Below are positions 6,034 through 13,476 of a stretch of DNA of 17,044 bases, in pieces (within the stretch, counting starts at the first letter, position 1; each line of letters begins with the position of its first letter). The position numbers and the translations under genes are program-made. Origin of the DNA: DATGIQ01 sp035295665 (lineage in GTDB: Bacteria; Planctomycetota; Planctomycetia; Gemmatales; Gemmataceae); contig DATGIQ010000075.1 of NCBI GenBank assembly GCA_035295665.1, positions 1-17,044 on the forward strand, written 5' to 3'. Below the pieces are notes generated by a model. That model ran no database searches. It had not been told where the DNA came from and saw nothing but the letters and a program-made list of their open reading frames with translations.

Positions 6034-8370
6034 ATGACACGATCTCCAGCCTGGACGCTGGTCTTGGGTCTGGTCTTTGGACTTCTGTCCAGCGCTGCGC
6101 CAGCTTATGCCGTGATCACCCGCTTGATCCCCTTGCGCGAGGTTTTGGCCTCCGAGCAGCTGATCTTTACGGCCAAGGTGGAAAAACTCGATCGGGACAA
6201 GCCCGCTCTGACGCTCCAGATCCGCGACGATCTGAAGGGGAAGGCTCCCTTTCGGACACTGCCGGTGCCGCTGACTCCCGACACCCAAGGGGAGCGCGCC
6301 GGGGATACGCCCAGGCTGCTCAAGCGGTTGGCTCCCGACCTTACCCTGATCGTTTTCGCTAGCCAGCGGGGCAAACGCTTCACCGCATTTGCCTATACCG
6401 AGGGAACATGGTTTCAGATGATCGGCCAGGTGGGGGACGATTCGGCCATCCGTTGGAGCTTCACCCATTGCGAGCCCTACCTACGGCGTACCTTTCATGG
6501 CACGACCGCCGAGCTGCGCCAGGTCCTCGTGGACGGGTTGGCAGATAAAAAGCAGCCTCCCGAACCCGATCCCAAAGAACCGCCAGGACTGGGCCCCGAA
6601 ATCTCCTCCAAGAACTGTCAGGCCCCGCTTGACCAGTACGGGCCCCTCTTCGCCATTATTCCCACCTTCGTGATCGTCGGCCCGCTGGCACTCTTGGCCA
6701 CGCTCTTCCCGGCGATTTTTGGCGGGCTGGCACTGCTGCTGCGGCGCTGGGCCGTGCTCCTGGCGACCGCTAGCTTGACCAGCATGGTTTACCTGGGATA
6801 TTGCTGGTTCCACGGCACACTCAAGGATCATTGGTGGGGGACCGCGGCGGCCCTGTGGGGCACGATGGCTCTGATCGCGCTGGCGGGCATGGCTTGGTCC
6901 GGGCAGCGGCGGAGCCAATCAGAGGAACCCGCGGATTCTGGGCGCGCCGAAGGCATCCTCGTTTGGTGCGTGAGTCTCCTCGGTTTGGCGGTCGTGATCG
7001 TGGGGATCCGGCAGGGAACCGTATTCTATCCCCCCTGGAGAGATCTTCTTGTCGTCTGGAGCGTGGCCTGGGTGGGAGCCGGATACTGGGTAGTTCTGCA
7101 CCTCGTCAAGCGGGGGCAGCCCGCGGCAACACTGCCCAGCACGGAGCGGGTCATGCTCGGAGCCCTGACTCTTGCCTGTGCCGGCAGCGCAGCAATTTCG
7201 GGAATTCCGACGATGCCGGCGGATGGCATCCGGCTGGTTTGGACGTTCGAGCCGAAGGAGAACGGGGCAATCCTTTCCTCTGGGGCGCTTGGGGAGAAGG
7301 GCCTCTACATCGCATCCATTCGAGGGTCGGGTTTCTCGACCGGCGGGGTCGTCTATTGTCTGAACCCGGAGAGCGGAGAAGAGCTGTGGCGCTTCGACGA
7401 TGGCGGTGCCATGCAGCGGGTTTTTTCTTCTCCCTGTCTGGATGACGGGCGGCTTTACATCGGCGAGGGGCTGCACGAAAACCGCGGCTGCAAGTTCTAT
7501 TGCCTCGATGCCGCCAGTGGGCGGAAGCTGTGGGACTCCGAGACCGCCAGCCACATCGAATCGAGCCCCTGCGTCGCCAATGGTAACGTGTATTTCGGTG
7601 CCGGCGCGGATGGCATCTACTGCCTGGATGCAAAGACGGCGGCACCGCGTTGGCACTTCCAGGAAAATCTGCACATCGACACCAGCCCGAAGGTTGTGGG
7701 AAACCGTCTTTATGCCGGCAGCGGTGTCAGCCGGACTCAGCATACGACGGAAGTCTTTTGCCTGGACGCGGACAGCGGCCGGGTGATCTGGAGGCACGCA
7801 GCCAAGCTGCCGGTCTGGGGCTCCCCTTGTGTTGCGGGCAACCGCGTATTCTTCGGCTTGGGCAATGGCCGATTCGACCAAAGCGATGAACACCCGGCCG
7901 GCGCGTTGCTGTGCGTTGATGCCGAGGACGGGAAGGAAATCTGGTGCTATGACATGGACGATGCGGTCCTGATGGCGCCGGCGGTGGAGGGAGGGATGGT
8001 TTATTTCGGGAGTCGTGATCATCACGCCTATTGCCTCCAACGAGACACTGGCCAGCTACAGTGGAAAGCAGACCTGGGCAGTCCGGTGGTGGCACGTCTG
8101 GGCGTCGGAAAGAACCGGGTCTATGTGGTGGCGAGCGCCGGGCTTGTTTGCTGCCTGGACAGCGACAGCGGCGAGCCCGCCTGGGTCTTCGACGTGGCCG
8201 AGCACGCCCAGAGCAAAGCGACTCTCTTGGCGGCTCCGGCGAGCGAATGGATCGAGCACCAGCGCCGCCTCTACATCGGAGCCTCCCTGGAACGCGCTTT
8301 CGCCAGCCAAGCGGTCGTTTACGCTTTGGAGACTTCGGAGCTGCCGACACGAGGCCTCCGTTCCCCATGA
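6034..8370 (+). CDS. Multi-pass membrane protein with C-terminal PQQ-like beta-propeller
   Basis: The 778-residue product starts with a signal peptide (MTRSPAWTLVLGLVFGLL, cleavage probably after APAYA). An extracytoplasmic domain of unknown type follows (~27-195). Residues ~203-385 hold about six or seven membrane segments. From ~398 to the end there are about seven PQQ/quinoprotein-like propeller blades, each with the pattern G-VYCLD--SG---W and often a following SSPCVANGNVYFG. Nothing shows actual PQQ binding, and the dehydrogenase motifs and metal ligands are not apparent, so this is a structural propeller rather than an alcohol dehydrogenase. The ATG at 6034, preceded by GGAG at 6023-6026, starts exactly at the signal peptide and is preferred to an ATG at 5989. 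The stop overlaps the start of the next gene as ATGA, indicating translational coupling to the PEP-synthase-like enzyme. The function is unknown. Confidence 0.85.
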   Translation: MTRSPAWTLVLGLVFGLLSSAAPAYAVITRLIPLREVLASEQLIFTAKVEKLDRDKPALTLQIRDDLKGKAPFRTLPVPLTPDTQGERAGDTPRLLKRLAPDLTLIVFASQRGKRFTAFAYTEGTWFQMIGQVGDDSAIRWSFTHCEPYLRRTFHGTTAELRQVLVDGLADKKQPPEPDPKEPPGLGPEISSKNCQAPLDQYGPLFAIIPTFVIVGPLALLATLFPAIFGGLALLLRRWAVLLATASLTSMVYLGYCWFHGTLKDHWWGTAAALWGTMALIALAGMAWSGQRRSQSEEPADSGRAEGILVWCVSLLGLAVVIVGIRQGTVFYPPWRDLLVVWSVAWVGAGYWVVLHLVKRGQPAATLPSTERVMLGALTLACAGSAAISGIPTMPADGIRLVWTFEPKENGAILSSGALGEKGLYIASIRGSGFSTGGVVYCLNPESGEELWRFDDGGAMQRVFSSPCLDDGRLYIGEGLHENRGCKFYCLDAASGRKLWDSETASHIESSPCVANGNVYFGAGADGIYCLDAKTAAPRWHFQENLHIDTSPKVVGNRLYAGSGVSRTQHTTEVFCLDADSGRVIWRHAAKLPVWGSPCVAGNRVFFGLGNGRFDQSDEHPAGALLCVDAEDGKEIWCYDMDDAVLMAPAVEGGMVYFGSRDHHAYCLQRDTGQLQWKADLGSPVVARLGVGKNRVYVVASAGLVCCLDSDSGEPAWVFDVAEHAQSKATLLAAPASEWIEHQRRLYIGASLERAFASQAVVYALETSELPTRGLRSP

Positions 8371-10856
8371 CCGACATCCGGACCTTCGAAGAGATCCGTC
8401 CTGAGGACCGTGATATTGCGGGCGGCAAGGGCGTGAGCCTGGCCCTTTTGGCGGCTGCCGGGTTTCCGGTGCCGCCCGGCTTTTGCATTGCTACCAGTGC
8501 CTACCGCAGGTTGCGAAACCAAGCACCCGGCGCGGATCCCAGCTTCTGCGCGCAAATTGCCGGAGCCTATCACCGTCTCGGCGGCGGCGCGGTGGCGGTG
8601 CGCTCTTCCGCTACGCGGGAAGACGCCACGGACGCCAGTTATGCCGGCCAGCAGGAAACGGTCCTCGGTGCGGAAGGCGAGCCTGCGGTCCTCGAGGCCG
8701 TCGCGCGCTGCTGGGCCTCCCTGCACAGCGAACGCGCGCTTGCCTACCGCCAAGGCCGCGGCGCGGACGATCCCGGATTGGCGATGGCGGTCGTGGTGCA
8801 ACGGCTCGTGGCGGCGGAGGTCTCCGGTGTGCTGTTCACCCATGATCCTCTGGATCCCGATGGCCGGCGTTTGCTCGTCGAGGCATCCTGGGGCTTGGGC
8901 GAGAGCGTCGTCTCCGGCGTGGTTTCTCCGGATCGGTTTTGCCTGGATCGCCAAACCGGAGCCGTCCTCGAACGACACATTGCCACCAAAACGACGCTCC
9001 GGACAGCCCAGGGACGCCACGATGTGGCTGCGGAGAAACAGCATCAGCCCTGTCTCGAGGAACGACAGCTGGCGGAATTGGCGGAATTGGGCCGGCGCGT
9101 AGAAGCCTTTCTGGGTGCTGCGTGCGATCTGGAGTGGGCGTGGGCAGAGGGGCGGCTTTGGCTCCTTCAAGCACGGCCGATCACCACGGCCAGATGGAGC
9201 GACACGCGCACGCAGGTCCGGCGGGAAGAGATTGTGGCCTTGCAAGCAAAGGCGGATCCACGCGGCACGGTCTGGAGCCGCTACAACCTTGCAGAGACCC
9301 TGCCCGCGCCGACGCCGTTGACCTGGGCTCTCTTGCAGCGTTTCCTTTCCGGCGAAGGCGGCCTCGGACAGATGTACCGCGACCTCGGCTTCACTCCGGA
9401 TCGGGCGTTGGATGAAGAGAGCATTTACGATCTGGTCTGTGGCCGGCCTTACTGCAATCTGAGCCGCGAGCCGCTCTTGTATCGCCAGGGGCTGCCGCTG
9501 GAGCACCCGTTCGGCGCCCTGAAGGCCGTCCCGCAAGCCGCGCTTCACCCCGAAGCCCGGCTCGACTGGTCTCTGGCCGGCTGGGATTTTTGGCTACGGC
9601 TGCCCGTTCACTTTTTCCGGTCGGTCCGGCTGGCGCGGCGATTGGAGCATGCGAAGCGGCACTTCGCTGGACAGTTTCGCGAACAAATTGAACCGGCCTT
9701 CCTCAGCGAAATCACGCATGCAGCTAACGAAGATTTCTCCGTCTTGCCCGGTGAGGTGCTCCTGGAGCGATTGGACAAATGGAGCCGGCTTACCCTGATC
9801 GAATTTGCCCGGCACAGCCTGAAACCGACACTGTTGGCCGCTCAGCTCACGGCTCAATTGGAACGGTTCCTGGCAAAGCCGCTTGGTCCGGTCCGAAGCA
9901 AAGCCGCGGTCCGGGAGCTGAGCATGGGTGCGCGCCCGGCCGCCGAGGCCGATTTGCCCCGAGCGATTCACGACCTGGCCGCTGGAAGAATGGATCGAGC
10001 GACCTTCCTCCATCGCTTTGGCCACCGCGGCAGCAATGAAATGGAGCTGGCGAGTCCGCGCTGGGGGGAAGAACCGGCCACGCTCGATTGCCTGATCCGG
10101 AACCGGCCTGCCGGCGCGGAGCCCAACCACGTCGATCTGTCTGCCATCTGTGCCCGGATAGCCGACGAAGCCTGCTGGACAGGTTGGCGGCGAAAAAAAC
10201 TCCTGGACCGTCTGCAAAAAAGCGTCGAAGCCCTGCACACGTTCCTCGGCCTGCGCGAGACGGCGAAGCATGATTGGCTGCGCGGTTCTGCCCGGATGCG
10301 CGCGCTCCTGGTCGAGTTGGACCACCGCTTTCGACTCGGCGGCGGCATCTTTTATCTGATACCCGAGGAACTGCCTGGATTGGTCGCTGGCGCAGATCTC
10401 GGCAGACGGATTGCCGAGCGGCGTCGCCGCCGGGCCGTGGCGTTGAGCCTCGAAGTGCCGGTGGTGCTCTTCAGCGATGATCTGGAAGCCATCGGCCGCC
10501 CGACCGAGGTGGCTAGCGCCGAATCCCTCCAGGGCGTACCGCTTTCCACCGGCGTAGCGGAAGGGCCGGCCCTGGTGCTGCACGAACCCCAGCATGTGGA
10601 GTTCCCCGCTGAGCCCTACATTCTCGTCTGTCCCTCGACCGACCCGGCCTGGGTGCCGCTCTTTCTCCACGCGCACGGTTTAGTCATGGAGACGGGCGGC
10701 GTCCTTTCACATGGTGCAATTGTCGCCCGGGAGTTCGGCCTGCCGGCGGTAGCCGGCTTGCCCGGCATCCACCGCCGCTTGCGGAGCGGACAGCGGCTGC
10801 GCGTGGATGGCGCCAGCGGGACGGTCACCGTTCTGGATGCGACGCGGCAGGAATGA
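8367..10856 (+). CDS. PEP synthase / rifampin phosphotransferase-like enzyme
   Basis: The 829-residue protein has the three-part build of the PEP-utilising family. Residues ~1-300 form the PEP/pyruvate-binding and ATP-grasp part: K21 in GGKGVSLALL, R79 in AVRSSATRED, the GVLFTHDP and LVEASWGLGE blocks, and Q268/R270 in LLQARPIT. Residues ~300-720 are a helical middle region I do not recognise. Residues ~723-829 are the swivelling phosphohistidine domain, with catalytic H782 in GGVLSHGAIVAREFGLPAV. This order (ATP-grasp, substrate domain, His domain) and the length match rifampin phosphotransferase better than PEP synthase, which has a C-terminal TIM barrel lacking here. The enzyme should move the beta-phosphate of ATP through His782 to an acceptor, whose identity is unknown. 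The start is the ATG overlapping the previous stop; the frame is open for 112 codons further upstream, but that part lies inside the propeller gene. Confidence 0.88.
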   Translation: MTDIRTFEEIRPEDRDIAGGKGVSLALLAAAGFPVPPGFCIATSAYRRLRNQAPGADPSFCAQIAGAYHRLGGGAVAVRSSATREDATDASYAGQQETVLGAEGEPAVLEAVARCWASLHSERALAYRQGRGADDPGLAMAVVVQRLVAAEVSGVLFTHDPLDPDGRRLLVEASWGLGESVVSGVVSPDRFCLDRQTGAVLERHIATKTTLRTAQGRHDVAAEKQHQPCLEERQLAELAELGRRVEAFLGAACDLEWAWAEGRLWLLQARPITTARWSDTRTQVRREEIVALQAKADPRGTVWSRYNLAETLPAPTPLTWALLQRFLSGEGGLGQMYRDLGFTPDRALDEESIYDLVCGRPYCNLSREPLLYRQGLPLEHPFGALKAVPQAALHPEARLDWSLAGWDFWLRLPVHFFRSVRLARRLEHAKRHFAGQFREQIEPAFLSEITHAANEDFSVLPGEVLLERLDKWSRLTLIEFARHSLKPTLLAAQLTAQLERFLAKPLGPVRSKAAVRELSMGARPAAEADLPRAIHDLAAGRMDRATFLHRFGHRGSNEMELASPRWGEEPATLDCLIRNRPAGAEPNHVDLSAICARIADEACWTGWRRKKLLDRLQKSVEALHTFLGLRETAKHDWLRGSARMRALLVELDHRFRLGGGIFYLIPEELPGLVAGADLGRRIAERRRRRAVALSLEVPVVLFSDDLEAIGRPTEVASAESLQGVPLSTGVAEGPALVLHEPQHVEFPAEPYILVCPSTDPAWVPLFLHAHGLVMETGGVLSHGAIVAREFGLPAVAGLPGIHRRLRSGQRLRVDGASGTVTVLDATRQE

Positions 10857-10867
10857 AGATCTCGTGA

Positions 10868-10894
10868 ACCGAGTCGGTACCGCATCAGTTTTTT
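10868..10894 (+). terminator. Weak terminator candidate after the PEP-synthase-like gene
   Basis: ACCGA-G-TCGGT (10868-10878) forms a short stem, and a run of six T occurs at 10889-10894. The gap of ten bases between stem and T-run is too long for a classical intrinsic terminator, so confidence is low. Confidence 0.22.
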
Positions 10895-10910
10895 GCCGCG
10901 GGACCAGCAA

Positions 10911-10984
10911 TTCTTACCTTGCCCCGGCTATTTAGCCGATACAACCACTACTTCCGGTACGCGCTTTTGTCGCCGAGGTAAGAA
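10911..10984. repeat. Nested inverted repeats in the porin leader
   Basis: TTCTTACCT (10911-10919) is exactly complementary to AGGTAAGAA (10976-10984). The 56-base interval contains a second perfect dyad, CGGCTA-TT-TAGCCG (10925-10938). Together they could form a branched RNA structure or mark a protein-binding site. Confidence 0.5.
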
Positions 10985-11202
10985 CTTGGCCGGTCCAGGC
11001 AAGGAAGGGAGACATGGCAACTTGATCGAAACGTATTCGAAGTCGAAAGCGGCTTGTGCCGATGTTGCGCTGAATTCCGGTCAAAGGACCCATGAGGCAT
11101 CCCAGCATGATGCGCTGAGTTTCAAATGAGACTTGCCGTGATTTTCCTGTTCGATGCTTGTTCCCAAGTGTCGCCGACAACCAACGCCGGTCCGGGGAAG
11201 TT

Positions 11203-12825
11203 ATGGGGAGTCCCCTGATGATAGGCACGGTCCCGACTGCTACGGCTCGGCGCTCGCAGCCCTTTGTGCCGCCGCTTCTTCTCGCGGCGGCTTTTGCGAT
11301 GCTGTTAACGACCTGTCCAGTTCTTGTCCAAGCCGACAACATTGCCGGCGAGGGCACGTCCGACAAGGCGTACACGCTCTTGCAGGCCGACGACAGGAAG
11401 GACGAGAACGGCAAGGACACGGAGCCGGACAAGAACGACAAGGCGAACGGCAACGGCAACGATAAGAAAGACGAGGACGACAAGGGCAAGGAGGAGGATA
11501 AGTGCAAGCTGCTGCCCGAGGGATGGAACTTTCACGCTCAAACCACTATTCTTCCGAGTCTCGACCCCGGATTTGCTGCCAAGTACTCCGGTCCCAACAG
11601 CCTGAGCACGGACCGCGATCGCCGGGGAACGATTACTGCAGACCTTTATCTCGGTGTGCCGTTATGGCACGGTGCCGAGTTTCATGCAGATTTGCTTCTG
11701 TGGCAGGGCTTCGGCTTGAGTAACAGCTTTGGCCTCGAGGCTTTTCCCAACGCGGATGCGTACAAAGCCGGCACCGTGGATCCCCGGTTCATGTTTTCAC
11801 ACTTCTTTGTTCGCCAAACCTTCGGCCTGGGCGGGGAACAGGAGGATGTGCCCGATGGCCCCTTCACGCTACCCGGCAAACGGGACGTCTCGCGAGTAAC
11901 TATCACCGCTGGCCGGCTTAACATGGCGGAACTCTTCGACTATAACACCTACAACCACGATCCGCACACACAATTCATGAGCTGGGCGAGCACCCTACTC
12001 ACCTGGGATTATCCCGCCGATACCATCGGATACACCACTGGAATTGCCATCGAGCTGAATCAGCCAGATTGGGCCCTACGCTATGGATGGTTCCAGTTGC
12101 CCAGCCTTCCGAATGGTTTCACCTCCGATGATCGGATCTTCATGTGGCCCATCGAGGCTGGGGAGAAAACCTCCGACGGAGAGTTTTGGAAAGAGTGGGG
12201 AATGATCGCGGAATTGGAGCGCCGTTGGCACATCGCGGATCATCCTGGAGCCATCCGGCTTCAGGCATGGATCGACCACGGTAACCTTGCCAGCTATAAC
12301 GCAGCGACTCGTCTTCTGCTCGCCTCCCCTCCGCCTCCTGATACCCCCGCAGGAGTGGAAATAACCGTCCCAGCGGCCGCCTTTGGCTTCCGTTACAAAT
12401 ACGGCTTTGGCGTGAATTGGGAACAGGAGATTGCGAAGAACATCGGCACGTTCGGCCGGGTTGGCTGGCAAGACGGCCATGTTGCGGCGGCGACGTTCAC
12501 CGACGCTGACTGGACGGTACAGCTGGGCCTGAGCGTCAAGGGCGGCGCATGGCACCGTCCGGGTGACACCTTCGGTTTGGTCGGTAATTTGGTCGGTGCT
12601 TCGTCCCAGCAGCAAGCCTTCCTGAAGGCCGGCGGCACGGGCATTCTGAACGGCGACGGCAACTTGAGCTACGCCTGCGAGAAGTCTTTCGAAACGTACT
12701 ATGATGTTGCCATCGCAAAGAGCCTTCACTTGGCGTTCGACTACCAATTCCTTGCGGACCCGGCGTTCAACCGTGACCGAGGACCGGTCAATGTTTTCCA
12801 GGGAAGACTCCACTGGGAATACTAG
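11203..12825 (+). CDS. OprB-type carbohydrate-selective porin with charged linker
   Basis: The 540-residue product has a signal peptide (core PLLLAAAFAMLLTT, cleavage probably after LVQA at residue 44). Then comes a low-complexity Asp/Lys/Glu/Asn segment at ~63-101 (DRKDENGKDTEPDKNDK and on) and a long region of alternating strands to the C-terminal aromatic end QGRLHWEY. Blocks such as GPNSLSTDRDRRGTITADLYLG, WQGFGLSN, and AGRLNMAELFDYNTYNHDPHTQFM are typical of OprB-family (PF04966-type) outer-membrane porins, which let sugars diffuse through a 16-strand barrel. The charged linker precedes the barrel and may occupy the periplasm or contact the cell wall; this is inference. Starts at 11203 (after GGGGAAG) and 11218 (after GGGGAG) are both possible. 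A TTG at 11158 is less likely because it only lengthens the n-region. It appears to be a single-gene unit with a long leader. Confidence 0.85.
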   Translation: MGSPLMIGTVPTATARRSQPFVPPLLLAAAFAMLLTTCPVLVQADNIAGEGTSDKAYTLLQADDRKDENGKDTEPDKNDKANGNGNDKKDEDDKGKEEDKCKLLPEGWNFHAQTTILPSLDPGFAAKYSGPNSLSTDRDRRGTITADLYLGVPLWHGAEFHADLLLWQGFGLSNSFGLEAFPNADAYKAGTVDPRFMFSHFFVRQTFGLGGEQEDVPDGPFTLPGKRDVSRVTITAGRLNMAELFDYNTYNHDPHTQFMSWASTLLTWDYPADTIGYTTGIAIELNQPDWALRYGWFQLPSLPNGFTSDDRIFMWPIEAGEKTSDGEFWKEWGMIAELERRWHIADHPGAIRLQAWIDHGNLASYNAATRLLLASPPPPDTPAGVEITVPAAAFGFRYKYGFGVNWEQEIAKNIGTFGRVGWQDGHVAAATFTDADWTVQLGLSVKGGAWHRPGDTFGLVGNLVGASSQQQAFLKAGGTGILNGDGNLSYACEKSFETYYDVAIAKSLHLAFDYQFLADPAFNRDRGPVNVFQGRLHWEY

Positions 12826-13003
12826 GAGACTGGTGGATCACCTGGAACAATGACTCACGGCTGCGGTCAAGTCTTGCTACCGGTTGTGGGAAAGTGAGGT
12901 TGTTGATCTGGAGAAGTCCCATCCAGAAAGGCATGGATCTCGGCTACCACCGCGATCGTGGTCCGGTATCGATCGGCACGGTTCGGGTCCCTTATGAGTT
13001 TGG

Positions 13004-13025
13004 AAGCATCCTCGGATCGTATAAT
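13004..13025 (+). promoter_or_regulatory. Candidate promoter with exact TATAAT for the DUF971-mrp pair
   Basis: TATAAT at 13020-13025 is a perfect -10 box ~48 bp before the DUF971 start at 13074. The best -35 match upstream is TTGGAA starting near 13000, with a spacer of about 14 bp, which is shorter than ideal. A transcript would have a ~40-nt leader containing the AAGGAA ribosome binding site at 13060-13065. Confidence 0.45.
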
Positions 13026-13073
13026 GACAGGGAGATCGTCCAAGGCTCTGCCATCCGTGAAGGAACCCCTGTG

Positions 13074-13439
13074 ATGTCTCCGTCCAGCTCGGAATCTCTG
13101 GTGCCAGCGGCGTTGAGCAAAGAGGGCACCGATCGCCTCATCTTGCAATGGAAAGACGGCCATCGCAGCGTCTACACCTGGAAACACCTGCGCGACCAAT
13201 GCCCATGTGCCGGTTGCCGGGAAGAACGATTGCAACCGCCCGATCCGTTCCGAATCCTGAAACCTAACGAACTGGTGCCCCTCGCGCCTGTGTCCATGAC
13301 GCCCGTGGGGCATTACGCCTATAAAATCACCTGGAGCGATGGCCATGACACGGGCATTTATACCTTCGAGACGCTCCGGGAGCTGTGCCAGTGTGCCGAG
13401 TGCGTCCAAAAAGGAAAGCGGATGGAGAAGAGCAGCTAG
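13074..13439 (+). CDS. DUF971 (GBBH-like N-terminal domain) protein with two CxCxxC motifs
   Basis: This 121-residue protein is a stand-alone DUF971 domain. The motif W-DGH----Y----LR--C-CA-C occurs twice, at ~26-48 (cysteines 43, 45, 48) and ~90-110 (cysteines 105, 107, 110), joined by a PVGHYAYKITWSDGHDTGIY segment typical of the family. DUF971 is the N-terminal zinc-binding part of gamma-butyrobetaine hydroxylase and also the C-terminal part of the plant Fe-S carrier HCF101. The next gene, 37 bp downstream, encodes an Mrp-type ATPase, so a role in Fe-S cluster handling is the best inference; the six Cys could bind a metal or cluster. The ATG at 13074 follows AAGGAA by 8 bp and gives family length. 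The frame continues open upstream to 12894, but that extension lacks similarity and contains the putative promoter. Confidence 0.85.
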   Translation: MSPSSSESLVPAALSKEGTDRLILQWKDGHRSVYTWKHLRDQCPCAGCREERLQPPDPFRILKPNELVPLAPVSMTPVGHYAYKITWSDGHDTGIYTFETLRELCQCAECVQKGKRMEKSS

Positions 13440-13476
13440 CGCAGCCTGATCCTCTCCCTACAACGCGGAGTTCATC

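Larger units (their letters stand above)
10857..11202. other. Long intergenic leader before the porin gene
   Basis: These 346 bp carry no convincing gene; the open frame at 10893-11129 lacks codon bias and a ribosome binding site. They do hold several dyads: CGGTACCG (10875-10882), TTCTTACCT/AGGTAAGAA enclosing CGGCTA-TT-TAGCCG (10911-10984), and TCGAA/TTCGA near 11026-11040. A strong Shine-Dalgarno (GGAAGGGAG) at about 11003-11011 leads into only a three-codon frame (Met-Ala-Thr) at 11014-11025. The region probably contains the porin promoter and a structured 5' leader, but I could not pick out a clear -35/-10 pair. Confidence 0.5.

Noticed and set aside
6919..8040. 373-codon minus-strand frame opposite the propeller gene
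   Set aside because: It is antisense to a well-supported gene, lacks a recognisable domain and a ribosome binding site.
7220..8360. Propeller as a true PQQ-dependent dehydrogenase
   Set aside because: The blade motifs are present, but the expected cofactor-binding and catalytic motifs are not seen and the domain is fused to a multi-pass membrane part.
8031..8366. Open frame extending the PEP-synthase-like protein upstream by 112 codons
   Set aside because: It lies within the propeller gene in another frame and has no family similarity. The ATG at 8367 with ATGA overlap begins exactly at the conserved domain.
10893..11129. 78-codon open frame in the porin leader
   Set aside because: No ribosome binding site, no similarity, and it covers the dyads; it is more likely chance.
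12894..13073. 60-codon N-terminal extension of the DUF971 frame
   Set aside because: It contains the TATAAT box, has no family similarity and would make the protein much longer than stand-alone DUF971 proteins.
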